From Opitutaceae bacterium (lineage in GTDB: Bacteria > Verrucomicrobiota > Verrucomicrobiia > Opitutales > Opitutaceae): a DNA stretch of 11,440 nt. The translations under genes and the position numbers were made by a program. The stretch is taken from contig JANXSC010000452.1 in assembly GCA_025352845.1 (NCBI GenBank), positions 1 to 11,440 on the forward strand, read 5' to 3'. The notes under the pieces are model-generated. The model had not been told where the DNA came from. It ran no database searches and saw only the letters and a program-made list of their open reading frames with translations. Position 1 is the first letter of the stretch, and every line of letters starts with the position of its first letter. Shown here piece by piece: positions 1 to 6,402 of this stretch.

Positions 1-21
1 GGGCGGGTCAGAGACCCGCCC
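1..21. terminator. Perfect GC-rich hairpin beyond rlmJ, terminator or dispersed repeat
   Basis: Arms GGGCGGGTC (1-9) and GACCCGCCC (13-21) are exact reverse complements around a 3-nt AGA loop. The hairpin lies 27 nt past the rlmJ stop on the minus strand, a sensible place for a transcript end. Any U-tract for minus-strand transcription would be outside the window, so intrinsic termination cannot be confirmed. The perfect arms and position would also fit a small dispersed palindromic repeat. Confidence 0.5.
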
Positions 22-48
22 TACTCCTGACACGCTCCTCGCGTCCGC

Positions 49-933
49 TCACGCCCCCGGCGTTTCGCGCACGATCCAATCGAGCCGCGCGCCGCCGCCG
101 GGCGCCTGCGCGAGCAACGCCACGAGCGGTTCGAGGATCGCGCGCGCGGCGACGTCGAATAGCCACGGCGGATTGATCACGAGGAGCCCGCAGCCCTTCA
201 TTTTCAAAAACGAATTCATCCCCGCGATTGTGAGTTCGCACGCGAGGGTTGGCGGCGGGTTCAACTCCCGCACCACCATGAGAAACTCATCGACCCGCGC
301 CCGCTGCGTGAGCGGATACCAGACGGCGAAGACCGCACCCGCCATCCGTTGCAGCCCCTCGCGCAACGCGCCCACGACCTGCGCAAATTCATCCTGCGCC
401 TCAAACGACGGATCGATCAGCACGAGGGCGCGGCGTTCCGGCGGCGGCAGGCACGCGCGCGGCGCGCCGTAGCCGTCGGCTTCCTGCACCGCGATGCGCG
501 GCAGACCGCCGAACTCCGTGCGCAACACCGCGCACTCCTCCGGATGCTTCTCCCAGAGCGCCAGCCGGTCCACCGGCCGCACGAGCCGGTCCAAAATCGC
601 GGGCGATCCCGGATAGAAGCGCGGGGTCGTCCCCACGTTACCCTGCCGTCGATCGAAGTCGCGCACGAGCGTCACGTAATCCGCGAGCGGCGCGGGCAGC
701 GTGGCGGCATCCACTGTCCACAATCGCCCGATACCCGCGGGCCACTCCGGCTGGCGTGCGAGCGAATCACCGGTCTGCGCCACCTCCAGATCGTAGGAGC
801 CGCGGCCAGCGTGCGTGTCGAGCGCGAGCAGGCCCTTCGGCTTTTTTTGCAGCGCATGCACGAGCTGCACGAGCAGCGCATGCTTCATCACGTCGGCGAA
901 ATTCCCCGCGTGAAAATGGTGGCGGTAGTTCAT
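49..933 (-). CDS. rlmJ: 23S rRNA (adenine-2030-N6)-methyltransferase RlmJ
   Basis: This 294-residue protein matches the RlmJ family (E. coli enzyme about 280 residues), an SAM-dependent enzyme that N6-methylates A2030 of 23S rRNA. The N-terminus MNYRHHFHAGNFADVMKH is the family signature, followed by the SAM-binding loop LALDTHAGRGSYDL (about 36-49). RFYPGSP (105-111) and LWEKHPEE (126-133) follow, and the catalytic motif IV reads IDPSFE (173-178), where E. coli has DPPY; D174 is kept. The start at 933 is chosen because it gives the family N-terminus and has GAGG 5 nt upstream; a longer frame to 1035 would overlap the gene upstream. It lies 22 nt after the YhcH-like gene, so the two are probably co-transcribed. 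The hairpin at 1-21 follows. Confidence 0.95.
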   Translation of the reverse strand: MNYRHHFHAGNFADVMKHALLVQLVHALQKKPKGLLALDTHAGRGSYDLEVAQTGDSLARQPEWPAGIGRLWTVDAATLPAPLADYVTLVRDFDRRQGNVGTTPRFYPGSPAILDRLVRPVDRLALWEKHPEECAVLRTEFGGLPRIAVQEADGYGAPRACLPPPERRALVLIDPSFEAQDEFAQVVGALREGLQRMAGAVFAVWYPLTQRARVDEFLMVVRELNPPPTLACELTIAGMNSFLKMKGCGLLVINPPWLFDVAARAILEPLVALLAQAPGGGARLDWIVRETPGA

Positions 934-955
934 CCGCGCCTCGCGTTCGCGCCGC

Positions 956-1453
956 TCACGCGACCGGGATTTTAACGACCACTTTCCGCACGAGCGCGGC
1001 GCTCGCCCCGGTGCGCAGCGATCCCATGTGCGCATCGGCCGGGAAATAAATCGCCGCCAGTCCCGGCGCGAGGCGCAGGAGCGACGCCGCGCCGGTGTCT
1101 TCGTAGATGATCAAATCGCGCTCGGCGTTGTAGGGCTGCTTCACCGTCAGCCGGGAAAAATCGCTCACTTCCATCACCTCCTCGCCCTCCACGAGCACCT
1201 GGAGGTCGATGTATTTCCGGTGCGTTTCAAAAAATCCCTCGGCGCGCGGCTTCGTGTGGTAAACCTGCTCGAGGCCAAAGGCCCCGCCGCCGATTTCGAT
1301 TTTTTTGGTTTCGCCGGCCGGGATGGCCCGGAGGCGCGTCCGCGCCTCGCCGTCCGGCCGGAGCAGGTCGGCCACGTAGGCGAACGCGTTCGCGAAGGCG
1401 GGAGTCTGCGGCGCTTGCGCGCGCAGCGTGGCAATCGTTCCGAATAGGGCCAT
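956..1453 (-). CDS. YhcH/YjgK/YiaL (DUF386) family cupin-like protein
   Basis: This 165-residue protein has the length and motifs of the YhcH/YjgK/YiaL family, a beta-sandwich cupin-like fold whose members sit in sialic acid, beta-galactosidase (EbgC) or gulonate operons and are thought to act on sugars or bind a metal. Visible family segments are GLEQVYHTK (60-68), THRKYIDLQVLVEGEE (77-92, with H78 and D83), and YFPADAHMGSL (136-146, H142), where the histidines and acidic residues are the likely metal ligands. The ATG at 1453 gives the usual family N-terminus; upstream in-frame ATGs reach into the divergent DUF4412 gene. No Shine-Dalgarno is visible. It sits 22 nt upstream of rlmJ with no sugar operon genes next to it, so its substrate cannot be inferred. 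Confidence 0.9.
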   Translation of the reverse strand: MALFGTIATLRAQAPQTPAFANAFAYVADLLRPDGEARTRLRAIPAGETKKIEIGGGAFGLEQVYHTKPRAEGFFETHRKYIDLQVLVEGEEVMEVSDFSRLTVKQPYNAERDLIIYEDTGAASLLRLAPGLAAIYFPADAHMGSLRTGASAALVRKVVVKIPVA

Positions 1454-1488
1454 ACGGCGAATGCACCGACCCGCGCGCAGCGTGGCAA
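1418..1488. repeat. 17-bp direct repeat flanking the YhcH-like start
   Basis: The sequence cgcgcgcagcgtggcaa occurs exactly twice, at 1418-1434 (inside the early codons of the YhcH-like gene) and at 1472-1488 (upstream of its start), 54 bp apart. Read on the minus strand, each copy begins with TTGCCA. It could be a paired regulator site or a small tandem duplication. The copies contain low-complexity CGCGCG, so a chance origin is possible. Confidence 0.5.
1460..1488 (-). promoter_or_regulatory. Candidate promoter for YhcH-like gene and rlmJ
   Basis: On the minus strand, TTGCCA (1488-1483) is followed after exactly 17 nt by TGCATT (1465-1460), then 6 nt to the ATG at 1453. The -35 matches consensus at 5 of 6 positions, but the -10 matches at only 3. 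If used, it would give an almost leaderless transcript, which would fit the lack of a ribosome binding site. Weak evidence. Confidence 0.25.
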
Positions 1489-1548
1489 GCCGCGAAACCG
1501 GCATTGCGCCTGACGCCGCGGAGTGTTTTTCTTCCTTTCCCAACTCCC

Positions 1549-2235
1549 ATGAAATCACTCACCCGTTTATTTCTCGCCGGCGTGCTGCTGGCTCCCGTGG
1601 CGCTCTTCGGCGCCGCTTTTGAAGGCAAGGTCACCATGAAGATGACCAGTGGCCGCAGTCAGGCCCAAGAGATGAGCTACAGTATCAAGGGCGACAAAAT
1701 GCGCATCGAGATCACCGGCCAGAAGGGCGCCATGGGCGGCATGATCATGGACACCGGCAAAAAGGAAATGATCATGCTGATGGACGAGCAGAAGATGTAT
1801 ATGGCGATGGCCATCCCCGACGCTGCGGTCGAAGCGGCCAAAAAAGGCGACGACGCGAAACTTGAAAAGACCAGCGAGACCGAAAAAATCCTCGGCTATA
1901 CCGCCACCAAATACATCGTGACCAACAAGGATGGCACGAAGACCGATATGTGGCTCGCCGAAGGCCTCGGCAAATTTATGAGCGCGAGCCCCAGCAACCC
2001 GATGACCGGTCGCCGCGCCGCCTCGCCCGAGTGGGAGCGCGCCCTCGCCGGCAAAGACCTCTTCCCTCTGCGTGTCGTCGGCAAAGACAAGAACGACAAG
2101 CAGACCTTCACCATGGAAACCACCGCCGTGGAAAAGAAATCCCTCCCCGACACGATATTCACCCCTCCCGCCGACTACCAGAAGTTCGACATGGGCGGCA
2201 TGATGAAGGGGATGATTCCGGGGTTTGGGAAGTAG
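1549..2235 (+). CDS. Exported methionine-rich DUF4412 domain protein
   Basis: This is a 228-residue protein with an N-terminal signal peptide: K2, R6, a hydrophobic stretch to about residue 20, and a likely cleavage near FGAA. The mature part fits the DUF4412 family of unknown function, small beta-rich envelope proteins that read as 'restrict, measure, convert' segments: KMRIEITG, GGMIMDTGKKEMIMLMDEQKMYMAM, then an ETEKILGYTATKYIV strand and an IFTPPADYQKFDM end. It is strikingly rich in methionine, 22 of 228 residues, including MGGMMKGM near the C-terminus, which could be a soft-metal site or just a feature of the fold. The start at 1549 gives the signal peptide; the longer frame from 1504 adds an uncharacteristic extension. 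No Shine-Dalgarno is present. It is divergent from the YhcH-like gene and its stop is 6 nt from the convergent EIIA-DAC stop. Confidence 0.85.
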   Translation: MKSLTRLFLAGVLLAPVALFGAAFEGKVTMKMTSGRSQAQEMSYSIKGDKMRIEITGQKGAMGGMIMDTGKKEMIMLMDEQKMYMAMAIPDAAVEAAKKGDDAKLEKTSETEKILGYTATKYIVTNKDGTKTDMWLAEGLGKFMSASPSNPMTGRRAASPEWERALAGKDLFPLRVVGKDKNDKQTFTMETTAVEKKSLPDTIFTPPADYQKFDMGGMMKGMIPGFGK

Positions 2236-2241
2236 GCGGCG

Positions 2242-3585
2242 CTACCTCCGCTTCTCCGTCAGCGGCAGCATCACGCCCCGACGGAAGAGCGTCACCTGTC
2301 CGGTGCTCGACGACACGACGATGGAGATGCAGTTGGCCGCCACGCTCACGGCGGCGGCGGCGGCGTGGCGGCTGCCGAGGCCGCTGGGCAATTCATGCGT
2401 GCTGTCGGTCGCCTGGATCAAACTGCCGGCGGATTCCACGACGCCATCGCCGCGGATGATGAACGCGCCGTCGATCGAGGAAAATTCCTTCACCGTTTCA
2501 TCCATGAACGGATTGAGGATGTTGCGCTCCTCCTCCTTGTAACCGAAAAACGGATTTAGCACCAGGGGCTTGGAGAGCGCGCTGACTTTCTCGTTGTCGC
2601 CGACAACGAAGAGGCAGCCCACCGGCCGGCCTTCCCGGCCTTCGACTCCGAGTTCGGTCGCCACGGCGATGATGCGCTCCAGCACCTCGGGCTTAACATC
2701 CTCGGGCAGCAGGTCCGCCGTTGAGCCCGTGAGCAGCGTCTGAAATTCCCGCTCGATGTCCACGACCACGAGCGTGTCGAACTGGTTGCTGGCCGTGATG
2801 CCACCCACACAGCAAATCCGGTCGGAGAACGTCACGACGCCGCGCGTGAGCGCCACCAGCATCGCACTGCGCAATTGCGCGAGGCGTTGGTTCGAAAACG
2901 AACGCACCTGAATCGTCTCCGTGAACTGCTTGTTGTCATCGCTGATCTCGATCGCGGCCCGCGTCACGAGGATGGTTTTCAGTTTCGTGCGGAGCGATCC
3001 CGGCTGGATGCCACCGATGAATGTGTCACCGAACACCACGATCGCACTGCAATCCGCGCCCTGCGCCACGCGCTCGGCCTCGCGAAACATCAGGCGGTTC
3101 ACGCGATTCTGCTGCGCCTCCACGGCACGGAAGCCGCTGAACCCGCCGACGAGCCGCTCGTAGAGAGAATCGAGATCGGGCGCGTTGACGAGCGTGTCGA
3201 CCAGCTCGCGGTCCTTCACCTGCCGCGCGAGCGACGCCAGCAGTTGCAGGTAATCGCGCGCCTTCTCGCCCGCGATCAGCATCACGATCAGATGCACGCG
3301 GTCCTCGGGCATCGCGCCGTCGTGGCGGATGCCCACGCGGCTGCGCCCGATGGCGAGAATGTAGCGGCGCGACATCTTGATGCGCACGTGCGGCAGCGCG
3401 ACACCGTGGCCGAGATACGTCGTCATCGTGCTCTCGCGCGCGAGCAGCCCCTTTAGCAGCGCCTCCGGCTTCAGGTCGGGAAACTTCCCGACGCAGACAT
3501 CGAGCAACTCCTGCAACGCGCCCTCCAGATCGAGGCTCTTCAGATCGACGATGCGGCCCCGGGCGATGATCTTGTCGAGCCGCAT
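2242..3585 (-). CDS. PTS EIIA-like / diadenylate cyclase (DisA_N, DacZ-like) fusion
   Basis: This 447-residue protein appears to have three parts. Residues 1-150 resemble PTS_EIIA_2 (PtsN type), with LLARESTMTTYLGHGVALPH; H66 is the expected phospho-acceptor. Residues 155-280 (EAERVAQGADCSAIVVFGD, TKLKTILVTR, GGITASNQFDTLVVVDI) resemble the pyruvate-kinase C-terminal alpha/beta domain that precedes the cyclase in archaeal DacZ-type enzymes. Residues 300-447 form a DisA_N domain: GREGRPVGCLFVVGD (317-330), the DGA motif (D372-A374), GLGSRHAAA (402-410) and VVSSSTGQVTLFRRG. DisA_N enzymes condense two ATP to c-di-AMP. The canonical RHR is RHA here (406-408). No membrane segment is visible, so it is probably cytosolic. 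The start is the only ATG giving a complete EIIA domain. No Shine-Dalgarno is visible. Domain identity is firm for the ends, tentative for the middle; activity is inferred. Confidence 0.85.
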   Translation of the reverse strand: MRLDKIIARGRIVDLKSLDLEGALQELLDVCVGKFPDLKPEALLKGLLARESTMTTYLGHGVALPHVRIKMSRRYILAIGRSRVGIRHDGAMPEDRVHLIVMLIAGEKARDYLQLLASLARQVKDRELVDTLVNAPDLDSLYERLVGGFSGFRAVEAQQNRVNRLMFREAERVAQGADCSAIVVFGDTFIGGIQPGSLRTKLKTILVTRAAIEISDDNKQFTETIQVRSFSNQRLAQLRSAMLVALTRGVVTFSDRICCVGGITASNQFDTLVVVDIEREFQTLLTGSTADLLPEDVKPEVLERIIAVATELGVEGREGRPVGCLFVVGDNEKVSALSKPLVLNPFFGYKEEERNILNPFMDETVKEFSSIDGAFIIRGDGVVESAGSLIQATDSTHELPSGLGSRHAAAAAVSVAANCISIVVSSSTGQVTLFRRGVMLPLTEKRR

Positions 3586-3596
3586 GGGTTAGTCGT

Positions 3597-3694
3597 TTGT
3601 CAATCTGAGTGGAGCGAAGAATCCAATTGGACTCACGCAGCGCATGGGAGGTGCGTATCTCCTGCTGGATTCTTCGCTCCGCTCAGAATGACAA
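3597..3694. repeat. Long imperfect inverted repeat (REP/MITE-like) in nuoA-DAC gap
   Basis: Two 29-nt arms, 3597-3625 and 3666-3694, are reverse complements with two mismatches, around a 40-nt loop. The shared core is GGAGCGAAGAATCCA. The element fills most of the 122-bp gap between nuoA and the EIIA-DAC gene and would fold into a long hairpin in RNA from either strand. The motif 'CATTCTGAG..GAGCGAAGAATCC' resembles dispersed palindromic repeats I recall from many bacterial genomes; no flanking target duplication or transposase is seen. It may terminate or attenuate transcription leaving nuoA. Confidence 0.75.
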
Positions 3695-3707
3695 TCATGG
3701 GCGTCCG

Positions 3708-4082
3708 TCATCTCTCCCACTGCAGCGCGCCCTTCTTCACCTCATACACGAGGCCGAGGATCAACACCCCGATGAAAAACAAAATCGGCCCGAGAATCGC
3801 GATGTGGTTGGCGAGAAATTCGCGGTAGATGAACGACCACGGAATCAGAATCACGATCTCCAGATCGAAGAGCATGAAGAGCAGCGCGGTGAGGTAGAAC
3901 TTCACCGAAAACCGCGTGTGGATGACGCCCTCCGCCGGCACGCCGCACTCGTAGGCGGTGTCCTTGATTTTGTTCGGCTTGAAGCGCTGGCCGAGCAGGT
4001 GGCTCGCCGCGATCACGCCGCCGGTGATGGCGGCCGCGAGCACGGCCTGGATGAGAAAGGGAAGATACGCGGATGCGTTCAT
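3708..4082 (-). CDS. nuoA: NADH-quinone oxidoreductase subunit A
   Basis: This 124-residue protein is a typical NuoA, a small membrane subunit of proton-pumping complex I (NDH-1) that sits near the quinone chamber. Three membrane helices are visible at about 8-28, 62-82 and 93-114. The diagnostic family block KDTAYECGVPAEG (40-52) with the conserved Cys in the loop is followed by RFSVKFYLTALLFMLFDLEI (57-76). The length and start match the family; the ATG has no Shine-Dalgarno. In most bacteria nuoA starts a nuoA-N operon, but here transcription runs into an inverted repeat and then the EIIA-DAC gene with no nuoB. The remaining subunits must be elsewhere, or this is a solitary copy. Confidence 0.97.
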   Translation of the reverse strand: MNASAYLPFLIQAVLAAAITGGVIAASHLLGQRFKPNKIKDTAYECGVPAEGVIHTRFSVKFYLTALLFMLFDLEIVILIPWSFIYREFLANHIAILGPILFFIGVLILGLVYEVKKGALQWER

Positions 4083-4426
4083 GGCGGTTGTCGAAGATCA
4101 ATTGGGCGCAGCCGCACGCGGGCGGCAAGAGGGAATTTCGGTGCGGTTCTGCCATGGTAATGCGACCGATGCTTCCGGCGTGGATCTCGGATGGGTGGAG
4201 ACTTTTCGCCGAGGACACGCGCCCCAGAGGGGAAGTTGGCGACTTTTGTCTCGCAACCCCGGCGGCCCGGCCCGGAGCATCGAAACGCCTCCTCCTCGCG
4301 TATGAAACCCACGCCCTCGCCCGTGATGTTGCCCGATTGTTCCCGCGGTGCAGTCGATGCGCTCCGCCACCATGCGGCGGCATGGCGCGGGCTCGCGCCC
4401 GCGTGGCGGTGGAGAAAACGCCGTTG
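4083..4426. other. Divergent intergenic gap, nuoA and BNR-protein promoters expected
   Basis: This 344-bp stretch lies between the two divergent starts. No reading frame here looks protein-like; open frames are GC-rich extensions of nuoA or the BNR gene. I found no convincing -35/-10 pair on either strand. A 7-bp stem, CGCGGGC (4386-4392) with GCCCGCG (4397-4403) around TCGC, sits just upstream of the GGAG at 4411-4414 and could affect translation of the BNR gene, but GC-rich stems are easy to find by chance. Confidence 0.4.
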
Positions 4427-5737
4427 ATGGCTCGGCCAAAAAATCCCGACGGGAGAGGCGCAAGGCACTACGCCGTGCTCGGGCTCGTGCTGGCCGGGTT
4501 CGGGGCGGGCGCAGTTGCGATCGCGCGCCGCCCGCCGCCTTCGCCGTTTCTGTTGGCGGGTCGCGCGCCGGTCGCGACACCGGCCGGCGCTTCGCACGAT
4601 TTGCGCAGCGACTTTGTCTCGACCCGGCTGTTCGTCCACACGCATGCGGCCTGCCTGGTGGAGTTGGGCGGCGGCAAGATTCGGGCGTTTTGGTATGCGG
4701 GCACGGATGAGGGCACGCAGGACGTGACGATTCAAACTGCCGTCTTCGATCCGGCGGTGGGACGTTGGAGTGCGGAAAAAATGGTGGCGAGCCGCGAGAC
4801 CACGCAACGCGACTTGTTTCGCTACGTTAAAAAACTGGGCAATCCTGTCGCGGCCCGAGCGGCCGACGGATCGCTGCGGTTGTTCTACGTCACGGTTTCG
4901 CTCGGCGGATGGGCCGGGAGTTCGATCACGACGATGACTTCGAGCGACGACGGCGAGACGTGGAGCCGGGCGCGACGCATCGTGACTTCACCGTTTTTCA
5001 ACCTGAGCACGCTCGTGAAGTCGCCGGCGTTTTCCTATGCCGACGGCACGATGGGACTGCCGGTCCACCATGAGTTCCTCGGGAAATTTGGCGAACTGCT
5101 GCGTCTCGACGGTTCAGCGTCTGTGGTCGACAAAGTGCGGCTGAGTTCCGGTCGTGACTGCCTGCAACCCGTCGTGCTGATCGAAGATGAAAACCGCGCG
5201 CTGGTCGCGATGCGCTATGCCGGGAAGACGCGGCCCAATCGCGTGATGCTCACCACCACCGGCAACGCCGGTCGGGATTGGACGCTGCCCGCGCGATCGC
5301 CGCTGGCGAATTCCAATGCGGCGCTGACGGGCCTGGTGTTGCCGAACGGGAAGCTGCTGCTCGCGCTCAACAACAGCGAGGACGACCGCAACGCGCTGAC
5401 GCTCGCGGTCTCGAGCGATGGCGGAACGAGTTGGAAAACGATTTATCACGTGGAAGATCAGTCGCGCGCCGAGGCGCAGGGCTTGAACGAAGGGCGATAC
5501 CTCGCCGCCATCGGAAAGTTGGCGCGGGAGACAAACGCCGCCGTGACTGATACGGGCGGCATGGCGGAATCCGTCAAGCGCCAGATGTTTTCGAAGCACG
5601 GCTATTCGTTTGAATTTTCGTATCCGAGTCTCATTCGGACGAGCGGTGGCGACTTCCACCTCATCTACACGTGGAATGAAGCCTTCATCAAACACGTCCA
5701 ATTCGACCAGGCCCAGCTCGACGAGTGGTTGAAATAA
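4427..5737 (+). CDS. Membrane-anchored BNR-repeat (sialidase-like) protein
   Basis: This 436-residue protein has a basic N-terminus, then one hydrophobic segment (about 15-33) that looks like a signal anchor, placing the rest outside the inner membrane. The body matches the BNR_2 beta-propeller family annotated as exo-alpha-sialidase: HTHAACLVELGGGKIRAFWYAGTDEG (71-96), two Asp-boxes SSDDGETW (172-179) and SSDGGTSW (329-336), a degenerate third near 277-285, and the closing block FEFSYPSLIRTSGGDFHLIYTWNEAF. The sialidase FRIP motif and a clear catalytic Arg/Tyr set are not obvious, so real sialidase activity is doubtful; it may act on or bind another glycan. ATG 4427 is chosen over 4382 and 4073 because it starts right before the anchor and has GGAG about 12 nt upstream. 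It is followed after 1 nt by the 7-TM gene, suggesting a joint function. Confidence 0.85.
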   Translation: MARPKNPDGRGARHYAVLGLVLAGFGAGAVAIARRPPPSPFLLAGRAPVATPAGASHDLRSDFVSTRLFVHTHAACLVELGGGKIRAFWYAGTDEGTQDVTIQTAVFDPAVGRWSAEKMVASRETTQRDLFRYVKKLGNPVAARAADGSLRLFYVTVSLGGWAGSSITTMTSSDDGETWSRARRIVTSPFFNLSTLVKSPAFSYADGTMGLPVHHEFLGKFGELLRLDGSASVVDKVRLSSGRDCLQPVVLIEDENRALVAMRYAGKTRPNRVMLTTTGNAGRDWTLPARSPLANSNAALTGLVLPNGKLLLALNNSEDDRNALTLAVSSDGGTSWKTIYHVEDQSRAEAQGLNEGRYLAAIGKLARETNAAVTDTGGMAESVKRQMFSKHGYSFEFSYPSLIRTSGGDFHLIYTWNEAFIKHVQFDQAQLDEWLK

Positions 5738-5738
5738 A

Positions 5739-6380
5739 ATGCCGATGCCCGCCTTCACCGACATCACTGGACTCTTGGGCATCGCGATTGCACTCGGGGC
5801 GACGGTCATCGCGCTTCCCGGCTTGCGGCGGCTTTCGCGTGGGCGGGTCGGCGGAATATTTTTTGCGGTGATGATTTTGTCGGTCGTGCCATTCGGCCCA
5901 CTGTCGGCGGCGGCGTGTGTGCGCGGGGCGTTTGGCGACCTGAGCATCACGGCGCTGGTTCTGCTCGGCGGTGCGACGCTCCGGCGCCTCACCGGGGCGG
6001 CTCCGGTGGAGAGCCGCGCGCGGTTCGCTATGCTCGTGTTTGTCGCGGTCGCGGCGCTCGCACTTTATCCAATGGCCCTCGGGATCGGCCGATTCGATCC
6101 TTATCACCTAGGTTACGGGTCTCCGTGGTTTGCGGGCGTGCTGTGCGTCGCGGCGCTGGCGGCCTGGTTCGGGCGATGTGACGTGCTCGCCGTCTGCATC
6201 GCGCTCGCGACGCTCGCGTGGTCGGTGCGCTGGTATGAATCCACCAATCTCTGGGATTACCTGCTCGATCCGCTGGTGTCGTTTTATGCGCTGGGCGCGC
6301 TCGTGGTGTGCGGCGTGCGGGCGATTCGTGCAACGCGGGCGGTTTCCAACTCCGATCCAGCTCCGGCATCCTTGCCGTGA
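5739..6380 (+). CDS. Seven-helix membrane protein, unknown function
   Basis: This 213-residue, very hydrophobic protein has about seven membrane helices (approximately 9-29, 38-60, 68-82, 95-115, 129-145, 147-165, 176-196). Two polar, aromatic patches, GRFDPYHLGYG (117-127, between helices 4 and 5) and RWYESTNLWDYLLDP (164-178, before helix 7), stand out as likely functional loops on the same side. I do not recognise the family, and no ATP-, metal- or lipid-binding motif is clear. Its ATG overlaps no gene but starts only 1 nt after the BNR protein stop, so it is very likely translated together with it and may form a complex or anchor for it. No strong Shine-Dalgarno exists; a second ATG two codons later (5745) is an alternative. 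It ends 22 nt from the convergent LTA-synthase-like gene. Confidence 0.8.
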   Translation: MPMPAFTDITGLLGIAIALGATVIALPGLRRLSRGRVGGIFFAVMILSVVPFGPLSAAACVRGAFGDLSITALVLLGGATLRRLTGAAPVESRARFAMLVFVAVAALALYPMALGIGRFDPYHLGYGSPWFAGVLCVAALAAWFGRCDVLAVCIALATLAWSVRWYESTNLWDYLLDPLVSFYALGALVVCGVRAIRATRAVSNSDPAPASLP

Positions 6381-6402
6381 ATTCGTTCGCGACCAACGCA
6401 GC

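Noticed and set aside
2225..2260. Hairpin between the convergent DUF4412 and EIIA-DAC stops
   Set aside because: The available stem (GTAG/CTAC, 4 bp) is too short, and the region is mostly coding.
4073..4426. Longer start for the BNR protein from 4073 or 4382
   Set aside because: The added residues look like random GC-rich translation, the 4073 start overlaps nuoA, and 4427 sits directly before the membrane anchor with a GGAG upstream.
956..5737. Sialic acid utilisation system from the YhcH-like and sialidase-like genes
   Set aside because: The two genes are 3 kb apart on opposite strands, nothing like nanA, nanK, nanE or a sialic acid transporter is present, and the BNR protein lacks a clear sialidase active site.
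6381..6402. Intrinsic terminator between the convergent 7-TM and sulfatase-fold genes
   Set aside because: There is a T-run at 6420-6426 on the plus strand, but I could not find a convincing hairpin before it.
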